Origin: Andrena cerasifolii
Taxonomy: Eukaryota; Arthropoda; Insecta; Hymenoptera; Andrenidae
Assembly: GCF_050908995.1 (NCBI RefSeq)
Contig: NC_135118.1
Location: 5,580,001 to 5,644,000 of the forward strand
DNA length: 64,000 nt
Direction of reading: 5' to 3'
A program made the translations under genes and the position numbers. The notes under the pieces were generated by a model. It was not told where the DNA came from, searched no databases, and saw nothing but the letters and a program-made list of their open reading frames with translations. This document shows, piece after piece, positions 1 through 12,027 of the stretch (positions are counted from its first letter, which is position 1; the number at the start of each line of letters is the position of its first letter).

Positions 1-1707
1 CGAAAACGTGGGAGAACATTTTTTCGTAGGCGGTTTCGTTATCGGTAAAGTGAATTTCACAGCATCACCGAGTACGTGTGCGACCGAACGCCTAGCTGGC
101 ACGTCTGTCTATGACCAGTCGTCTCTACTTGCGCTAATATTCGTGAACTGGTGCAGCGCAATTTTCTCGTAACTGCCTTAAAGGCTGCACAAAAAGGTGA
201 ATTGCAACACCGAATTACAGGAAAGTTAAAGTTGCTAAGTTTATCATACTTTCACCTTCTTTCCTCCCCTCTCTAAATTCGCAATAGAAACAAGGGATAC
301 GTTCCCTTCCCTCAATGAAAAGTTTACTTACGAAACCACTGACCGCGTTAATAATGCAACCTCTAATTGATTCTGCGATTATAACAAACAATTATACACT
401 CGCTATACCGAAACGGATTCATCCAAATCGCAAGCGCCTTTAACATACTTAAGAGATCGTATCAGTGGATGCGTCCATCGATTTACATAAGCCCGAAAAG
501 GAAATGGGGAAGAAACACCACAGTTCGTTAACGTGTAAATTCGCGGAATATTTGAATTCATAATAACAGAAATTGGGGCCCGTATGGAATATGCCGAGCC
601 CGTGTTAACGCGGAGGCGATCGGTAAGATAATTTTCTAAATATTCTCGATCCAGCGCGCCATGAATATTCGCACGCGAATTAACCAGGCGTGCTTAAAAA
701 AGTTTTGACAGTAGCCGCGGATTTAATCGGTTCCCCCCCATCGAGATAAGCACGGAATTGCCATTACGCTGTAGAAACATTTTACGCGGCAAAAGACACA
801 CGCTTCTGGTGGTCGTAATCTCGGTTTAAGCCACGGCCGGCAACTCCCACGACCAGGTGATAATGCCTAAAACCGAAGAATTAAAGCACTGCCGCCAAAG
901 CATAACAAACCCTGCTCCGCCGGCACGCGCAGGCTGCTACCTGGCGACTGTGGGATTAAAATTGGAACAGCCTCCTCCTATTCCAGGCAATTTTCGTGTA
1001 TTTTATCGAGCTTGCGGTGTTACGTTTTCGTTAACGGCACCTGCGAGAGATTGGAGGACCCGCAAGGCAATGGGCGGTATTCTTAAATCAACGAGAAATA
1101 ACGAGCTTGCCTTCTGAAGAAGTTTAATTAATTGTTATTGTTTCTTGCAGGAGGTGCGAAATGGTAAATAAACTAAGTTGCTTCTTTTCGTAAGAAGAAT
1201 ATATCAACAGACGCGGTCGCGTCTGGCAGCTAATTCCTCCTTCCCCTCTAACCATAGACACACTGAGCGAACATGTCTCTATACACGAAAGATAGCGAAA
1301 TTGACAGGTCGTAGGAGCTATTTTAGCCTTATTATCTTATTTTATGACATAGTCCCGGCGTTTTTACGTGATTAAGCGAATCATTTTTTTTTTTTCGAAC
1401 CTATATGTCGTTTTACTTAATGTATCGAGCTATTTGTCTAAAAGATATAAGATTTATTCTGAATTAATAGTTATAAAAATGATACTTTTAGGATTACGAG
1501 GTATGACGTCACGTTTTCCTCCTCCACTTGACGCCAGTAGGTGTCGCCTCGAAAGCATAATTTATAAATGTCACTTGGCTGTCATTCAATCATAATAACC
1601 TGCTAGTTGTTAACATTTTTGAAACGTCACGATGGTAAAGAAGATATTTAATCAAGGTTAATGGTAGGATTATTTAGAAAATATTTAATATGAAAAAAGT
1701 GATGAAA
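1..1707. other. unassigned single-copy-looking DNA
   Basis: I see no recognisable gene or repeat here. The interval is mixed-composition intergenic or intronic DNA. Reading frames of 60-86 codons at 857-1117, 1178-1375 and 1368-1595 have no recognisable domain and overlap each other. A homopolymer T run lies near 1385. Confidence 0.5.
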
Positions 1708-1709
1708 TT

Positions 1710-2593
1710 CCCCCCCATAAACATGATTCATGTATGAAAGAAGCTAATTCCCTTTAATTCACGAAAAGTTCTCACGCAAAGATTGTGAAATCATCTTTGC
1801 TAATTCCAATTGTACCTTTAACCCTTTAATTCACGAAAAAAGTTCTCACGCAAAGATTGTGAAATCAACTTTGCTAATTCCAATTGTATTCTCGTTCTCC
1901 GCTGATTCCTCTGTCACTTTTTATACTTGACATTCCTTTATTGGCCACAAATCAATTCAGTGCTCAGATTTTCAGCTTCGGTTTTAAGGAATTAGCGGGC
2001 GAAGCCTGTAGTTGACACAAAAACTTTTATAAGAGGGACATCTTCTGTTAAAAATGTCGTATGAAAATCGTTTTACGGTGGAAAATAATAAAAACTTGGT
2101 AGAGACTAATTTAAACGAATGAAAGTCGGTAATAGATTAATAGCACATTCGCCAGCCTGCACTAGTGATACGAAACATTTTGTTTTAAGTCGACTTCATA
2201 GTTTTTTCTTATACAACGCCCGCTAATTCCTTAAAACCGAAGCTGAAAATCTGAGCACTCAATTGATTTGTGGCCAATAAAGGAATGTGAAGTATAAAAA
2301 GTGACAGAGGAATCAGTGTTCGAACGGAGAACGAGAATACAATTGGAATTAGCAAAGTTGATTTCACAATCTTTGCCTGAGAATGTTTTTAATGTTTTTC
2401 GTGAATTAAAGGTACAATTGGAATTAGCAAAGATGATTTCACAATCTTTGCGTGAGAACTTTTTTCGTGAATTAAAGGGTTAAAGGTACAATTGGAATTA
2501 GCAAAGATGATTTCACAGTCTTTGCGTGAGAACTTTTTCGTGAATTAAAGGGAATTAGCTTCTTTCATACATGAATCATGTTTATGGGGGGGT
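1710..2593. mobile_element. foldback element with long inverted arms
   Basis: The left arm (about 1710-2002) is the reverse complement of the right arm (about 2215-2593). Both ends carry a C7/G7 run followed by a TAAACATGATTCATG-type sequence. A loop of about 210 bp lies between the arms. Each arm holds direct subrepeats of about 65 bp built around GGAATTAGCAAAG and TTCACAATCTTTGCGTGAG. The left arm has two copies and the right arm three plus a partial one, so the arms differ in length by a repeat-unit change. A reading frame of 60 codons at 2301-2483 simply reads through these subrepeats. No transposase is visible, so this is a non-autonomous foldback or MITE-like element. I found no target-site duplication. 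Confidence 0.8.
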
Positions 2594-2994
2594 TGGAATT
2601 AGCAAAGATTTCAGATATACAGTGACGGACAAAAGAAAGTTTAAAGTTGGTACCCGTGCACATGAATATTAGTAACGTTAGTACTAGAGTGTTTTCCTGA
2701 CGTTAGTAACAGTGATCCAGTCGGCGGGCATTCTCCCATTCTATACAACATTAAACGTCTATTCTTTATGCGACTGTTTTCCCATAGTACGTTAACAATC
2801 GAGTTCATTCGAAATATGCAGCGGACAAAAGTAAGTTTAAAAGCTTTAACATTGTCATAAATATATCATAACATCATAAGCTAGTAAACATTTGTTGATC
2901 TTTCTCTTCCCTCCTATATATGTATTGATTTTAATAATCTTGCGCATCCTTAATTACACAGATAAATGGAAATAACAGAAAATCCGTCGATATT

Positions 2995-3985
2995 AGGCGC
3001 CTTATTGTTAGAGATAGAAAAAATGGATTAACATTTAAAGACATTTCAAAAAGGTATGAAATTTCGATGATGGGAGCTAAAAAAAAATTGTGATAAACAA
3101 AAAAAAATATGGAACAGTCGATAATTTAATCAAATCTGGTAGACCACGGAAAACATCGCCCAGAGATAATAAGATGATATGTTGTATACCAACGTCATTT
3201 AAATCTATATAAAGTATTAGTCAGCGCGTTAGTTTTCCAGATAGCAATAGTAAGCATCCTGAAGTCCTTCTTCTATGACCTTATCCGTACCCTATTACTC
3301 ATCCTTGAACCTCGATCTCTATGCCTCATCCCTTAACGACCGTTAAACTCAGGACAACCCCCACTTTTCAGCTTACCGAAAACCGTACATATATATATAT
3401 ATATTACACGCAATTCTTCCAGTAAGAAGCACTTGAGCACTTCAGTCCGAATAGTCTGGACACGAGAATCTAGTTCTGAATCTATAATCTAGTATTTATC
3501 TGTAATCGTCTTAGTTTCCGTTATTTGTATAAAGTTATTTAATAAAATAAAAGTAATACGAAAAATACGGAATACAACAGATAATTCGGGAAGTAAAAAA
3601 GAATCCCGCCATATCTGCTCGAGCCGTGAAAGGAAATTTAAATCTTGTTCATGTACACGAAAGAACCGTGAGAAGAAGGTTGAATGAAAACGGATTAAAC
3701 AATTATACAGCGAAAAAGAAACCCTTTATTAATGCTAGAAATCAAAAGTAAACGCCTGCTATTTGCTAAACAGCACTTTAAGAAGCCCTTGCCATTTCGG
3801 AAAAGTATTATATGGCCTGACGAATCAAAATTTGAATTAATGAAGACAAAAAAAAAGAAAAAGGGTATGGTGTAAGTCGTCAGACCGCCTTAAGAAGCGA
3901 AATATCCAATCAACCATTAAATACGGCGGTGGCTCGATAATGCTTTGGGGCTGCTTTTCGAAAACGGTAACTGTGAAAACACGCG
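2995..3985 (+). pseudogene. Tc1-like transposase pseudogene
   Basis: Cut-and-paste transposase of the Tc1/mariner family, recognised from conserved blocks. The N-terminal helix-turn-helix region reads RDRKNGLTFKDISKRYEIS. It is followed by SGRPRKTSPRDNK, the hinge motif typical of Tc1 proteins. After the LTR insertion come ARAVKGNLN, ERTVRRRLNENGLNNYTAKK, a DESKFEL block near 3820 holding the first catalytic Asp, and KYGGGSIMLWGCFS at 3919-3960. There are several stops and frameshifts, plus an A-rich expansion near 3850. The blocks with the second Asp and the catalytic Glu are missing. It cannot be functional. Confidence 0.85.
3180..3579 (+). mobile_element. solo LTR (400 bp) with GATA target duplication
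   Basis: The segment begins TGTTGTAT and ends ATACAACA, a perfect short terminal inversion with TG...CA ends. It is flanked by GATA at 3176-3179 and 3580-3583. Inside are a TATA-rich block near 3390-3405 and AATAAA signals near 3540, in the order expected for an LTR promoter and polyadenylation signal. Skipping the LTR and one GATA rejoins the host transposase frame (DNKMI then IREVK). The internal region and second LTR are absent, so it is a solo LTR. A 4-bp duplication fits gypsy-type integration, but the family is not assigned. Confidence 0.88.
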
Positions 3986-3990
3986 GACAC

Positions 3991-5460
3991 CATCCAGACT
4001 ATTAATCGACCTTTTAAATCCACCTACCATGAATTTCTAGCATCGACGCCTGAACTTTGCTTTCTACTTCTCCGTTCGCCCGAAGAAGGCTCGATTCCCC
4101 TGATTCTGGGGTGACTGATTTAAATCCGAACGAATCTCTCACGGTGGCGGTAAAAACGGCGTATGGATGCGGACGGTAATTATGAACGCCCGATACTTTT
4201 CCTGGAGGCTCGACTTTCGAAAGCAATCGACGCTAATACGCGCTGGTAGAAGCCATTCAGGCAAATGGTGACGGCGAATCATCCAGGGAAATGAAGTGTA
4301 ATCGAGGGAAAGAAGCTCGGCGGACAGCGCCACGCCGCTACCCCACCTCTCGGAGGAGTCCGCGGGAAACAAAGAAAATCGTTCGTATCCACGACACGGT
4401 TCGCAGTTCGTGGCCTGCGCCGCGGAGTGCCCTTTGCTGAATTTCCCCCGAGAAAATCACCTTACCCTCCAACCTCAATCCTTGTTCCTGCAGACAGGAA
4501 TGAAATATCTATTTGCATACGAGCCCCAGATCTTGCTGCAGTCCCCGAACTCCCGGCAGGGTAAATAACGATCTGAAATTCGTGCCGAGGAATCGATGAC
4601 AGGCAACTTCATCCGACGGAACTTTTGCCACCCCTACGCCCGCGGGCGGCGCGCAACTAAAAACATCCACCGACAACTTGGCAAAAACAGCGGCCCGGGC
4701 CAGGTCCCCGTTCCACTTTCGCCCGTCGTTTTTCCGCGGCCAAGTAATTGGATAAACCCTCGCGCGAGCGCAATTAGCGTGGTTGATGGGATTGAAATTA
4801 TTACGCGGTTTGCTTTGCCGTGCCCAGGGAGGGATTAAAATAGTGTTGCGGGGAATGAAAGTTCGATGAGATTCTGCTGGCGGGATCCGAGCCATTTAGA
4901 GCTGTTTCGTGGAGGGATCTTAATCGAAAATGGAGCTCGGCTCAGTGGATTGTTTATGGAGAAGTGCGCTTTCACTTGAGCTGTCGGTGACTCTCGAAAC
5001 TGGGACAAGCTGCAGCTCCTCTTTCTTTCGGCGTGCAGATATGGAAAATTAATGTAGGGCAAAGTTGAATGTCATAATGAGGACTGTGGCTCTTTGTGGC
5101 ATATTTTGCTTGGGCAGTGACTGAGCGCAGCGGTGCAAGTATAATGTGTACTTCACTGTGCTTTTCAATCTAAGTAGTTCTTTTTTTGTGTATCTCTGAT
5201 GGGCGGGGAGATGAGTTGAAGTTAGAATTGTTAGTTTTGTAGGAAGACACTTAGAATATTTAAGGGGCGAGGCAGTGAAATTATTCGAAGATTTAGTTTC
5301 TTTTTTTTGTGAATTAGTGACAAGGGAATGAATAGGAACATATTGCGACAGGTAGTTTTGGGGAATGTTTATTAATACTAAAAAGTGTAATGATTTTTTT
5401 TAGGTACCTGTATGATGGCAGTCGTCTGCTGCGTACGCGTTTTGTCTGCGGTTTTACCCT
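3991..5460. other. GC-richer unassigned region
   Basis: This island, GC-richer at about 4040-5050, has overlapping open frames on both strands (for example 4509-4895 minus and 4596-4838 plus). None matches a protein I recognise. The mirrored frames are what GC-rich DNA gives by chance. It may be conserved noncoding sequence, but nothing in the sequence assigns a role. Confidence 0.4.
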
Positions 5461-5472
5461 GATTGCGGAAGA

Positions 5473-5500
5473 CCCGGGGTTCGAATCGACTTCAAATTTT
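5473..5500 (+). other. tRNA-like B-box with T run
   Basis: GGGGTTCGAATC near 5477 matches the RNA polymerase III internal B box, and an oligo-T follows within about 20 bp. The T stem does not pair well and no cloverleaf can be drawn, so it is not a tRNA gene. It may be a decayed tRNA-derived sequence. A MITE fragment starts just downstream. Confidence 0.25.
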
Positions 5501-5514
5501 TACGGCATGTTCGA

Positions 5515-5790
5515 AATATGAGCCGTTTATTTTGAAAGTGGCCTAAGTCCATTTATCTTCAAATCGAGATATTTAAGGGTTTGCGTTTCAATGAATTTAA
5601 AAATATACGTATAGGATACTAATGAGTCATACTGCTTAAGTGTATCTAAGGATGTTAAATTTATAGTTCCTATTAAAATAGTGGCAATTATTAAGTGAAT
5701 AATATGCGTTTTCTTAACAAGAATGGAGTTAGGCCACTTCCAAAATTAACAACCAGATTCATTATAAAATTTCAAGGTGCCCAAGTCCAT
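5515..5790 (+). mobile_element. 5' fragment of the 38.8-kb MITE family
   Basis: The start (ATATGAGCCGTTTATTTTGA, then AAGTGGCCTAAGTCC) matches the terminus and first few hundred bases of the complete element at 38790-39835. Shared internal words include AATCGAGATAT and GGGTTTGCGTT. An internal near-copy of the terminal motif (GGCCACTTCCAAAATTA) occurs near 5732, as it does in the full copy. Similarity fades after about 5790 and no right terminus is present, so this is a truncated, older copy. Confidence 0.7.
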
Positions 5791-5799
5791 TCGACAGAA

Positions 5800-7357
5800 T
5801 ATAAGATGCTTTTTGCAGTGTGTCTCAGCATAAAGTGTAAAAGCTCTAGATTCCGAGGTAAAAAATCAGCCATCTGTCCACCCCGAAAATCGACATTTAT
5901 CGTGCAAATCGCCTTCTCCTAGTCGCAATTTGAATAATTTGGGTTCGATTATTTTTTTTAAAGGACTCCTCCAAAATTACAGGTTCTTGGAGAAACATAT
6001 TCGAAGGAAACCGTTGTATCTTTATTTTTAAGCTCAATATCAGGGTAGAACCAAAGACACTTTTTCTAATCCACTATATAATCAACCTCGTGTGGCGCCA
6101 TTTGTAAAATAGATAAGTAGACAAAAAAAAATTTGTTTACTCTATGCGATAGTAATAAACATCGTATGAAAGGAAAACACTGTGCTTGCTTTCATCCCCT
6201 TGTAATTAATTTGCAAAAAATACTTGATTTTCGAGCGATTTGACTCTAGTTCCTGTAACGTGATATGTAATCTCAGGTGTTAAATTTTAGACGCGAATGT
6301 TGATAACATATATGTTTTAAAAAACTTTTATTTTTAACTTCGATTCACAAAAAAGATTTTAAAAAAACTGTTTAAACTTCAGGTAAAATTTGACATGTTT
6401 GCTTTTAAACACGTATTCCTAAAAGATTGAACATTCGAAAAATGAAATAAAAAAAAATCGTCATTTACACCGGAACCTCCCCTTAATTAATTCTCGAAAG
6501 TGATCGTTCAAATCCATATAAAAAAAAACAACACCTTGCCGACAATGCAAAGCACTTATCGATCGAGACAGAAACATTGCGTTCACTATCGAAAAAAGTG
6601 GTGAGAAATGTTTTGCGAAAATATAAGGTGCAGAGACACATCGAAGCGGATAAAAGCGCAGACCTCGGGACAGAGGATAGATTAGGATAACGTTGCACGT
6701 CAATACGCTATAGAAATCTATTCCATTCCATTCCGTTCCGTTCCGTTCTATTCGACGCCGCTATCTGCAGCCTATTGTGCTCTGCTCCGAGGTAACGACG
6801 TACAAATCCATGAGTTAATTAATTGGTCTACTAGCGGCGCGGAGTTCCATAAGTGAGTCTTAACGCTGAAGCACGTTGATAAGGTAGACATCCTCATTAA
6901 TTAAGAAATAATATTGCACACGACACTCTGCGATGCGTTCCTCGCAAGCCAATTTAATTATGTCGCGGCTCCACGACGTATACGCGATCAATAGACGCAG
7001 CCAGCCGAAACTGTTGCTTATACCTACATAAATCTCTCTGCCTCCATTCACTGTCAATCCTGTAGTAACACGCAGTACGTTTCGATCAGCCGCTGGTGTA
7101 ATCCATTTATTCAGACGTTCCGCCGAGGGAATCTAGCTGGGGGGGATTTTAAGAATTTGTAGATCCTTGATCGACAAGATGCTGTATAATTTCAGATTTC
7201 TGTACTTGTGATATCGAGCTAACAAGGAGCAGGGAAGGTAGCGTCAAAAATGCGTTTATTTAGCTAGAGAGTATGTGAGGCACATGGTCTTTGAAAATGT
7301 TATATTAGTGATAGGATAGAGAATCTCGAAAATCGAGCAAATCTGCCCGCCACCATA
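5800..7357. other. unassigned AT-rich DNA with a pentanucleotide microsatellite
   Basis: No gene is recognised. A short (TTCCR)n array, alternating TTCCA and TTCCG units, lies at about 6719-6752. Open frames of 65-80 codons on the minus strand between 6461 and 7057 have no identifiable domains. Confidence 0.45.
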
Positions 7358-8533
7358 ATTGAGGGCTCGGATGCAATAAGGGGACTAGCGCTCGAAAATG
7401 GGAAAAATTATTGTCCAAGCGTTAAGTAATATTGGGAAATTAAATGTTGTTAAACTGTATTTTAAAAAATATAATGTTGTAAAGCTCGCCACGACACATA
7501 TTTTTTCTATTTACAGTTTTTTTTATCCAATCATTAGTATTCGAGATAAAAATTATAAACAAAAAACATTTCTTCGACCAAAATCATTATTTCTTTAAAC
7601 ATACATTGCGATAACTTGAGTAAATATTAACGGATCGTTATGAGACTTGAAACATAAAACTCAGAAAACTCTAGCGAAACATTATTGCGATAAAAAAAAA
7701 TAAATAAAGAAGAAAAGATAAGCATAAAGAAAATGAAAAAGGAAATATAGGAAAAAGGAGAAAAAGAAAAATTTATAAAAGAACAGAATATTGTAAACAA
7801 AACAGTGTAAATACTGTAAATATTGCGTGTAAATACTATAATAAAAATGTTACTAAATATTTCGAAAATAATATCGCAATATCTTTTTGTAATATATAAT
7901 CATATAATATTGAGAACGTCATGTCTTTGCAGTGTGACGCGATTGTACGCAGCTGCTGACTGTTGGTGCCGCGCGGGATTTATATATATCGTCATATCTT
8001 CTATAATTATTTATTAATCAGCGTGAAAATTGGTGAAAAACTTCCTTGTATATTAAGAAAAAACTTTGTCGCTGCAAGTTATATGTACCCCAAAATTCCC
8101 TCGATACTTTTTAACGGCGAACGTTGAAAGACATGGGTTATGTCCAGTATTACTTTTAAATGAAATATTATTACATTTTTTAACATAAGAGATTTGTGCA
8201 TACATTTCACGGCTTCGCTAGAGTTTTCTGAGTTTTATGCTTCAAGTCTCATAACGATCCGTTAATATTTACTCAAGTTATCGCAATTTATGTTTAAAGA
8301 AATAATGATTTTGGTCGAAGAAATTTTTTTTGTTTACAATTTTTATCTCGAATACTAATCATTGGCTAAAAAAACTGTAAATAGAAAAAATGTGTGTCGT
8401 GGCGAGCTTTACAACATTATATTTTTTAAAATACAGTTCAACAACATTTAATTTTCCAATATTTCTTAACGCTTGGACAATAATTTATCCTATTTTCGAG
8501 CGCTAATCCCCTTATCGCATCCGAGCCCTCAAT
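7358..8533. mobile_element. palindromic DNA element, ~325-bp inverted arms
   Basis: The left arm (7358-7685) is the reverse complement of the right arm (8212-8533), with termini ATTGAGGGCTCGGATGC. Long, nearly matching blocks run through both arms, for example the segment around GATCGTTATGAGACTTGA. The 526-bp loop (7686-8211) is AT-rich with no transposase; a 64-codon frame at 7823-8017 is unremarkable. Left and right flanks show no clear target duplication. It is a non-autonomous terminal-inverted-repeat element of unassigned superfamily. Confidence 0.8.
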
Positions 8534-9631
8534 TTCGCCCTCAATATCTATGCACTACGTCGAGATAGTACTTTGCGTTTATACTCATCTGAAAGAGGAG
8601 AGAAGGCCCATTGGAATTATGCGCAGTAAACGTTATTCCTTGTTACTGTAAGTAATGATATTTAAAATTATAAATTTTTATTTCGAATTAAACGCTGTCC
8701 CCACTCTCAGATCGACTAAAAAATAATACTACTCGATCCTGAAATAACGATGAACGACGTTAGCTGCGCGCCCTCGACGTTCCCGCGAAATTCCCCAATT
8801 TTCAGGGGAGGAGAAATTACGAGAGGGACGCTGAAAATGTCAACGACGAAACGCAAGTATAATTGACCTGCGCCCGTGTAATTGGAGCAAGTGATACACT
8901 CGGCCGCGGCGATCGTCGATTAAGCAAATCCTCGGCTTCACTAGCCACCGTTTATCATAATTAGAGGCTCTATCGTTTATCAGACCTGCAACTGCCGCGG
9001 CCAGACGTACCTGCGCGTCAAAAATTCCCTTCCATAATTCATAAACTTTATTGACGCGCGTCGCTCCCAGAAACAAGGCTATTAAGGTGCCAATAACAGA
9101 TCTACTACAGCCGAGTTCTGCGGGAACGTGGAGGTCGAATAAAGGTTGCCATGAATTTTTTAGGATTCCCCGAATCGAGGGTGATTATTTCGATGCTGCA
9201 TCTCGGTTCCTCGGTTGAAACTTGCATCTGGATTAAACATGTCCACTGACATTTCAGTCAGCTGGATTTACCACGTTTCTTTACACCGTTTTCAATAAGC
9301 AGACCCTCAAAATTTCAAACCTTTGTACACTTTGGGGAATAGACGTCTAAGTGGTGCAGAAATTTAAACTGGGTCATTTTCACCCTTTGGGTCCATTTTG
9401 ACCCACATCCTCAAGGACTCCTCGCCGAACTTCTCAACTCGTATTGACTGATTTAAATCGGCAATTATTTTTTATATTCGATCCCATGGAAGATACACCC
9501 TTGGATTAGTTGTCAGGGTTGCATCGCGAAGATAGAATGCATTCTCTCCTATCAGAAGGCAGATTTACTTTTTTAAAACAATTTCTTGAGTTCGAAATAT
9601 CAATCGCTGTAAAAAATGTATCACATTTCTA
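8534..9631. other. unassigned DNA
   Basis: No gene or repeat is recognised. The part at about 8740-9100 is GC-richer than its surroundings and holds a 78-codon minus-strand frame (8840-9076) without a recognisable motif. A segment near 9370-9410 repeats GGGTCATTTT and GGGTCCATTTTGACCC, a small local inverted motif. Confidence 0.4.
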
Positions 9632-9834
9632 AGGGTACTTTTATGTTCGAGCTGCGATAAGCGATCAGAGCGACGATAAGAGCGAAGCGTCGAAATACAT
9701 TATATTGTTTTATAATGGAAGTGTTTATATTGGAGCAACGAACAGATCTACGTTTTCTAAGAGATGACCAACGATAAAAGCGTCCGATCGACGCTCTTTT
9801 AGTTTCTTTCCTAGCTCCAACATAAACGTACCCT
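9632..9834. mobile_element. 203-bp MITE
   Basis: The 22-bp terminal inverted repeats are AGGGTACTTTTATGTTCGAG (then CT) on the left and, read from the other end, AGGGTACGTTTATGTTGGAG on the right. The interior contains mirrored GCGAT/CGATCGACGCTC words and no open frame. Size and structure fit a MITE. The flanks are TA-containing but no clean duplication can be fixed. Confidence 0.75.
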
Positions 9835-9949
9835 AAGTGATAGAAAAGGAAAGAGATAAGGGTAGGAAGGGTGTTAAATTATATTTTTTTTAAATTTTGT
9901 TACGAAACACCGCTTTGGTTCTTTGTCACCAAGAATTTCGCCCTACAAT

Positions 9950-10125
9950 TTGGTTCTTCAGCGTTTGAAAAATGTATTGAACACTGCGAGAAGCGTTGGC
10001 TTATGTGTATTGCCTCAGATGGGGTCTATTTTAAAGGCGATATAATAAACTTTGATGAACGAATAAGTAGTTTGTGTTTTATTTAAAAATTCCGGGTACT
10101 TTATTTACATAATGTACATGTATAT
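9950..10125 (+). pseudogene. mariner-type transposase C-terminal remnant
   Basis: The frame ending at 10086 reads FEKCIEHCEKRWLMCIASDG followed by VYFKGDIINFDE. This fits the extreme C-terminus of mariner transposases, where a RW..C(I/V)...G.YFEGD block precedes the stop. The downstream AAAAATTCCGGGTACTTTAT resembles the 3' terminal region of mariner elements. The catalytic core upstream is missing, and an unrelated MITE ends at 9834, so only the last 45 or so codons survive. The match is from memory of the family and needs a search. Confidence 0.6.
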
Positions 10126-10479
10126 ACCGAATCATACCGCCACTCTGTGAGATAAGGAAGGGATAGTTGCTATTTATTATGTTTATATAGGATTATTAAC
10201 GGCTGAGTAAACCACGCTTGAATACTTCCATCAGGGTAGTTCAGAAATGCCTTCCCTTTAAACTTCAACCCTATGTTCTAATTATATCATCGATCCTATA
10301 ATTAGGGTATATAATCCTGTGTGCTGTAATAACGAACTACCTACAAAACTTTCTTGATTCATCCCAGTTCATGAATAGGAACATAATTAGGTGAACTTAA
10401 CTCTTTATCTGCCGCTGTCACGTGCACGTGAGTTCAGATTTCGATGAATTAACGCAGGTCAGCCTAACGATACAATCGT
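10126..10479. other. unassigned DNA
   Basis: I see no gene, terminal repeat or tandem array in this short AT-rich interval between the mariner remnant and the next element. Confidence 0.4.
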
Positions 10480-11353
10480 AGGGGAAAGTGGGGCAAAACA
10501 AGAGCTGCGATATGCACCCAACGTATGCTGTTACATTCGGGTGGACCTCACGACGGTACGAGATCAATCGCAGCGCAAAGACCGTCGTAGTTTTTCATTC
10601 CGAGAAGCTTAAAAATTTCGAGTTGAAAAGTTCCAGTGTTGCGTTGGTGAATTGGCTTTTTTATACCACTTGGATTTAAAGAATCTATTACGGTAAGTAC
10701 TGCATTGTATTCTGTAGTCCTTACGCAGTATTTCTACGTTTTAACCGGCTCTTTGTCGCATGTTGAAGTGTAAATATTTAATGTTTAGTGAATCACCTCG
10801 TTTGGGGCAGAACCGGGTATTTGAGTATGGATGTACGGCGTAAATGTCTTATAGAAGCTGATTTCTAATCTTTAGAAAATCCGATAATAATCTTGATTAT
10901 ATGTATATACTATATGTATGTATTATATCATGAGATTTGCACAAATATTGAGGAGGGCGACGAGACTTTTATTTGTGATTCTTGTGCACTAAATAAATTA
11001 AAATAAATTTATATACAAATTAATATTTGCTAAAATATCTTTCTTTATGGTTTCTAAAATAATAGTGATAATACACCTACAAAGTTTTATAATTATATCA
11101 TATTTTATACGGTTTTTAATAGGTACCAGGTATTACCCACACCTATAGGGTAAAACCGGGTACTTGCATACTTCCGAGACAACTTGTTTTCCTGTGAGCC
11201 AAATAGTTATTATTCTCAAATAAGAACTCTCATTTTCTGATTCTGTAAGGTGCAATTAAGATTTCTAGCGGTGTCCAAAGTTTATTTTTGCCGTCTGACT
11301 TTATGCCAGCAGGAAAAATACATTAGGCACCCGGTTATACCGCACTTTCCCCT
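10480..11353. mobile_element. non-autonomous element with GGGGAAAGTG termini
   Basis: The left end AGGGGAAAGTGGGGCAAAAC is mirrored by the right end, which reads AGGGGAAAGTGCGGTATAAC from the other side. Inside, GGGGCAGAACCGGGTA (near 10805) and GGGTAAAACCGGGTAC (near 11148) repeat the subterminal motif. The size is 874 bp. A 63-codon frame at 10488-10679 is the longest and has no domain. The flanks show no convincing duplication, so the superfamily is unassigned. The G-run plus GGG(C/T)AAAAC arrangement resembles the inner element at 46490-49080 and the element at 61207-62074. Confidence 0.65.
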
Positions 11354-11639
11354 GTTGCATATTTAAAAGGGATACCCTAGCAACTGTACCGCTGAAAGAT
11401 CTTTGTTCCATTTAGCAGGTGCAGCTACGAAGCTCTTCAAAAATTCAGAAATTCGAAACGGATCAGTATGGTAATAATAAAAGAAGTGCGATGGATAAAA
11501 TGTTAAAAGAATTACTGTCTTATTTATTACGTGGTATATTACTGTATTAAAATGTTCAACGGCGTTAAATCAATAAATAACCGAGTGATCTCATTCGTAC
11601 ACTGCTGCCTATACATTTTATTATTACGAATGAGCGACT

Positions 11640-12023
11640 TCCGTGCAAAAATACCGCGAAAAAATCAGGATTTCAACCTTAAATAGTCGCCATTTTGTTT
11701 TAACTTAATATTTCGGAAAATTCTCTCCGTCAACCTGAGGATACATTAATATACTAACGAAATCTTTCTTGTTTTTTGATTTTAGACAATCTGGTTCCGA
11801 ATGGCAGTGCTCACCGCGAAAGCAAATTTTTAAAAATGCTTCTTGGATGTCGCTTGTGATTTTATTATAAACTTAAATATTTTTCTACGAAAAAATTACC
11901 AAATGTTCTTTAAATATTGCTCTTTTAAACGCAAAAAGTTTTGTAAAATTATACGCTTCCGCTTCTTCAAAAAAAAATCACAAATATTCGCCTCTTTTCG
12001 GCCGCCTGACTAGGCATAACCCC
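11640..12023. mobile_element. TTAA element, left-truncated copy of the 41.0-kb family
   Basis: The right terminus is CTGACTAGGCATAACCCC followed by TTAA (12024-12027). The body matches 41010-41484 almost throughout, including CGCCATTTTGTTTTAA, TCTCTCCGTCAA, TTTTAGACAATC and GAATGGCAGTGCTCACCG. About 120 bp of the left end are missing. No coding capacity is present. Confidence 0.8.
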
Positions 12024-12027
12024 TTAA

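Larger units (their letters stand above)
2620..3990 (+). mobile_element. Tc1-like transposon, 3'-truncated, split by a solo LTR
   Basis: The left end is TA followed by CAGTGACGGACAAAAG at 2620. A second direct copy of the motif (GCGGACAAAAGTAAGTTTAA) lies about 200 bp inside, near 2821. This is the IR/DR arrangement known for Tc1-family elements. Decayed transposase coding sequence runs from about 2995 to 3985 and is interrupted by a solo LTR at 3180-3579. No matching right inverted repeat follows, so the element is cut off near 3990 and has lost its 3' third. It directly follows the foldback element. Confidence 0.8.

Noticed and set aside
5473..5500. tRNA gene
   Set aside because: Only the B-box word is present; the T stem does not pair.
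6461..6703. transposase-like frame near 6.5 kb
   Set aside because: Faint resemblance to HTH-type sequence on one strand was not sustained over any conserved block.
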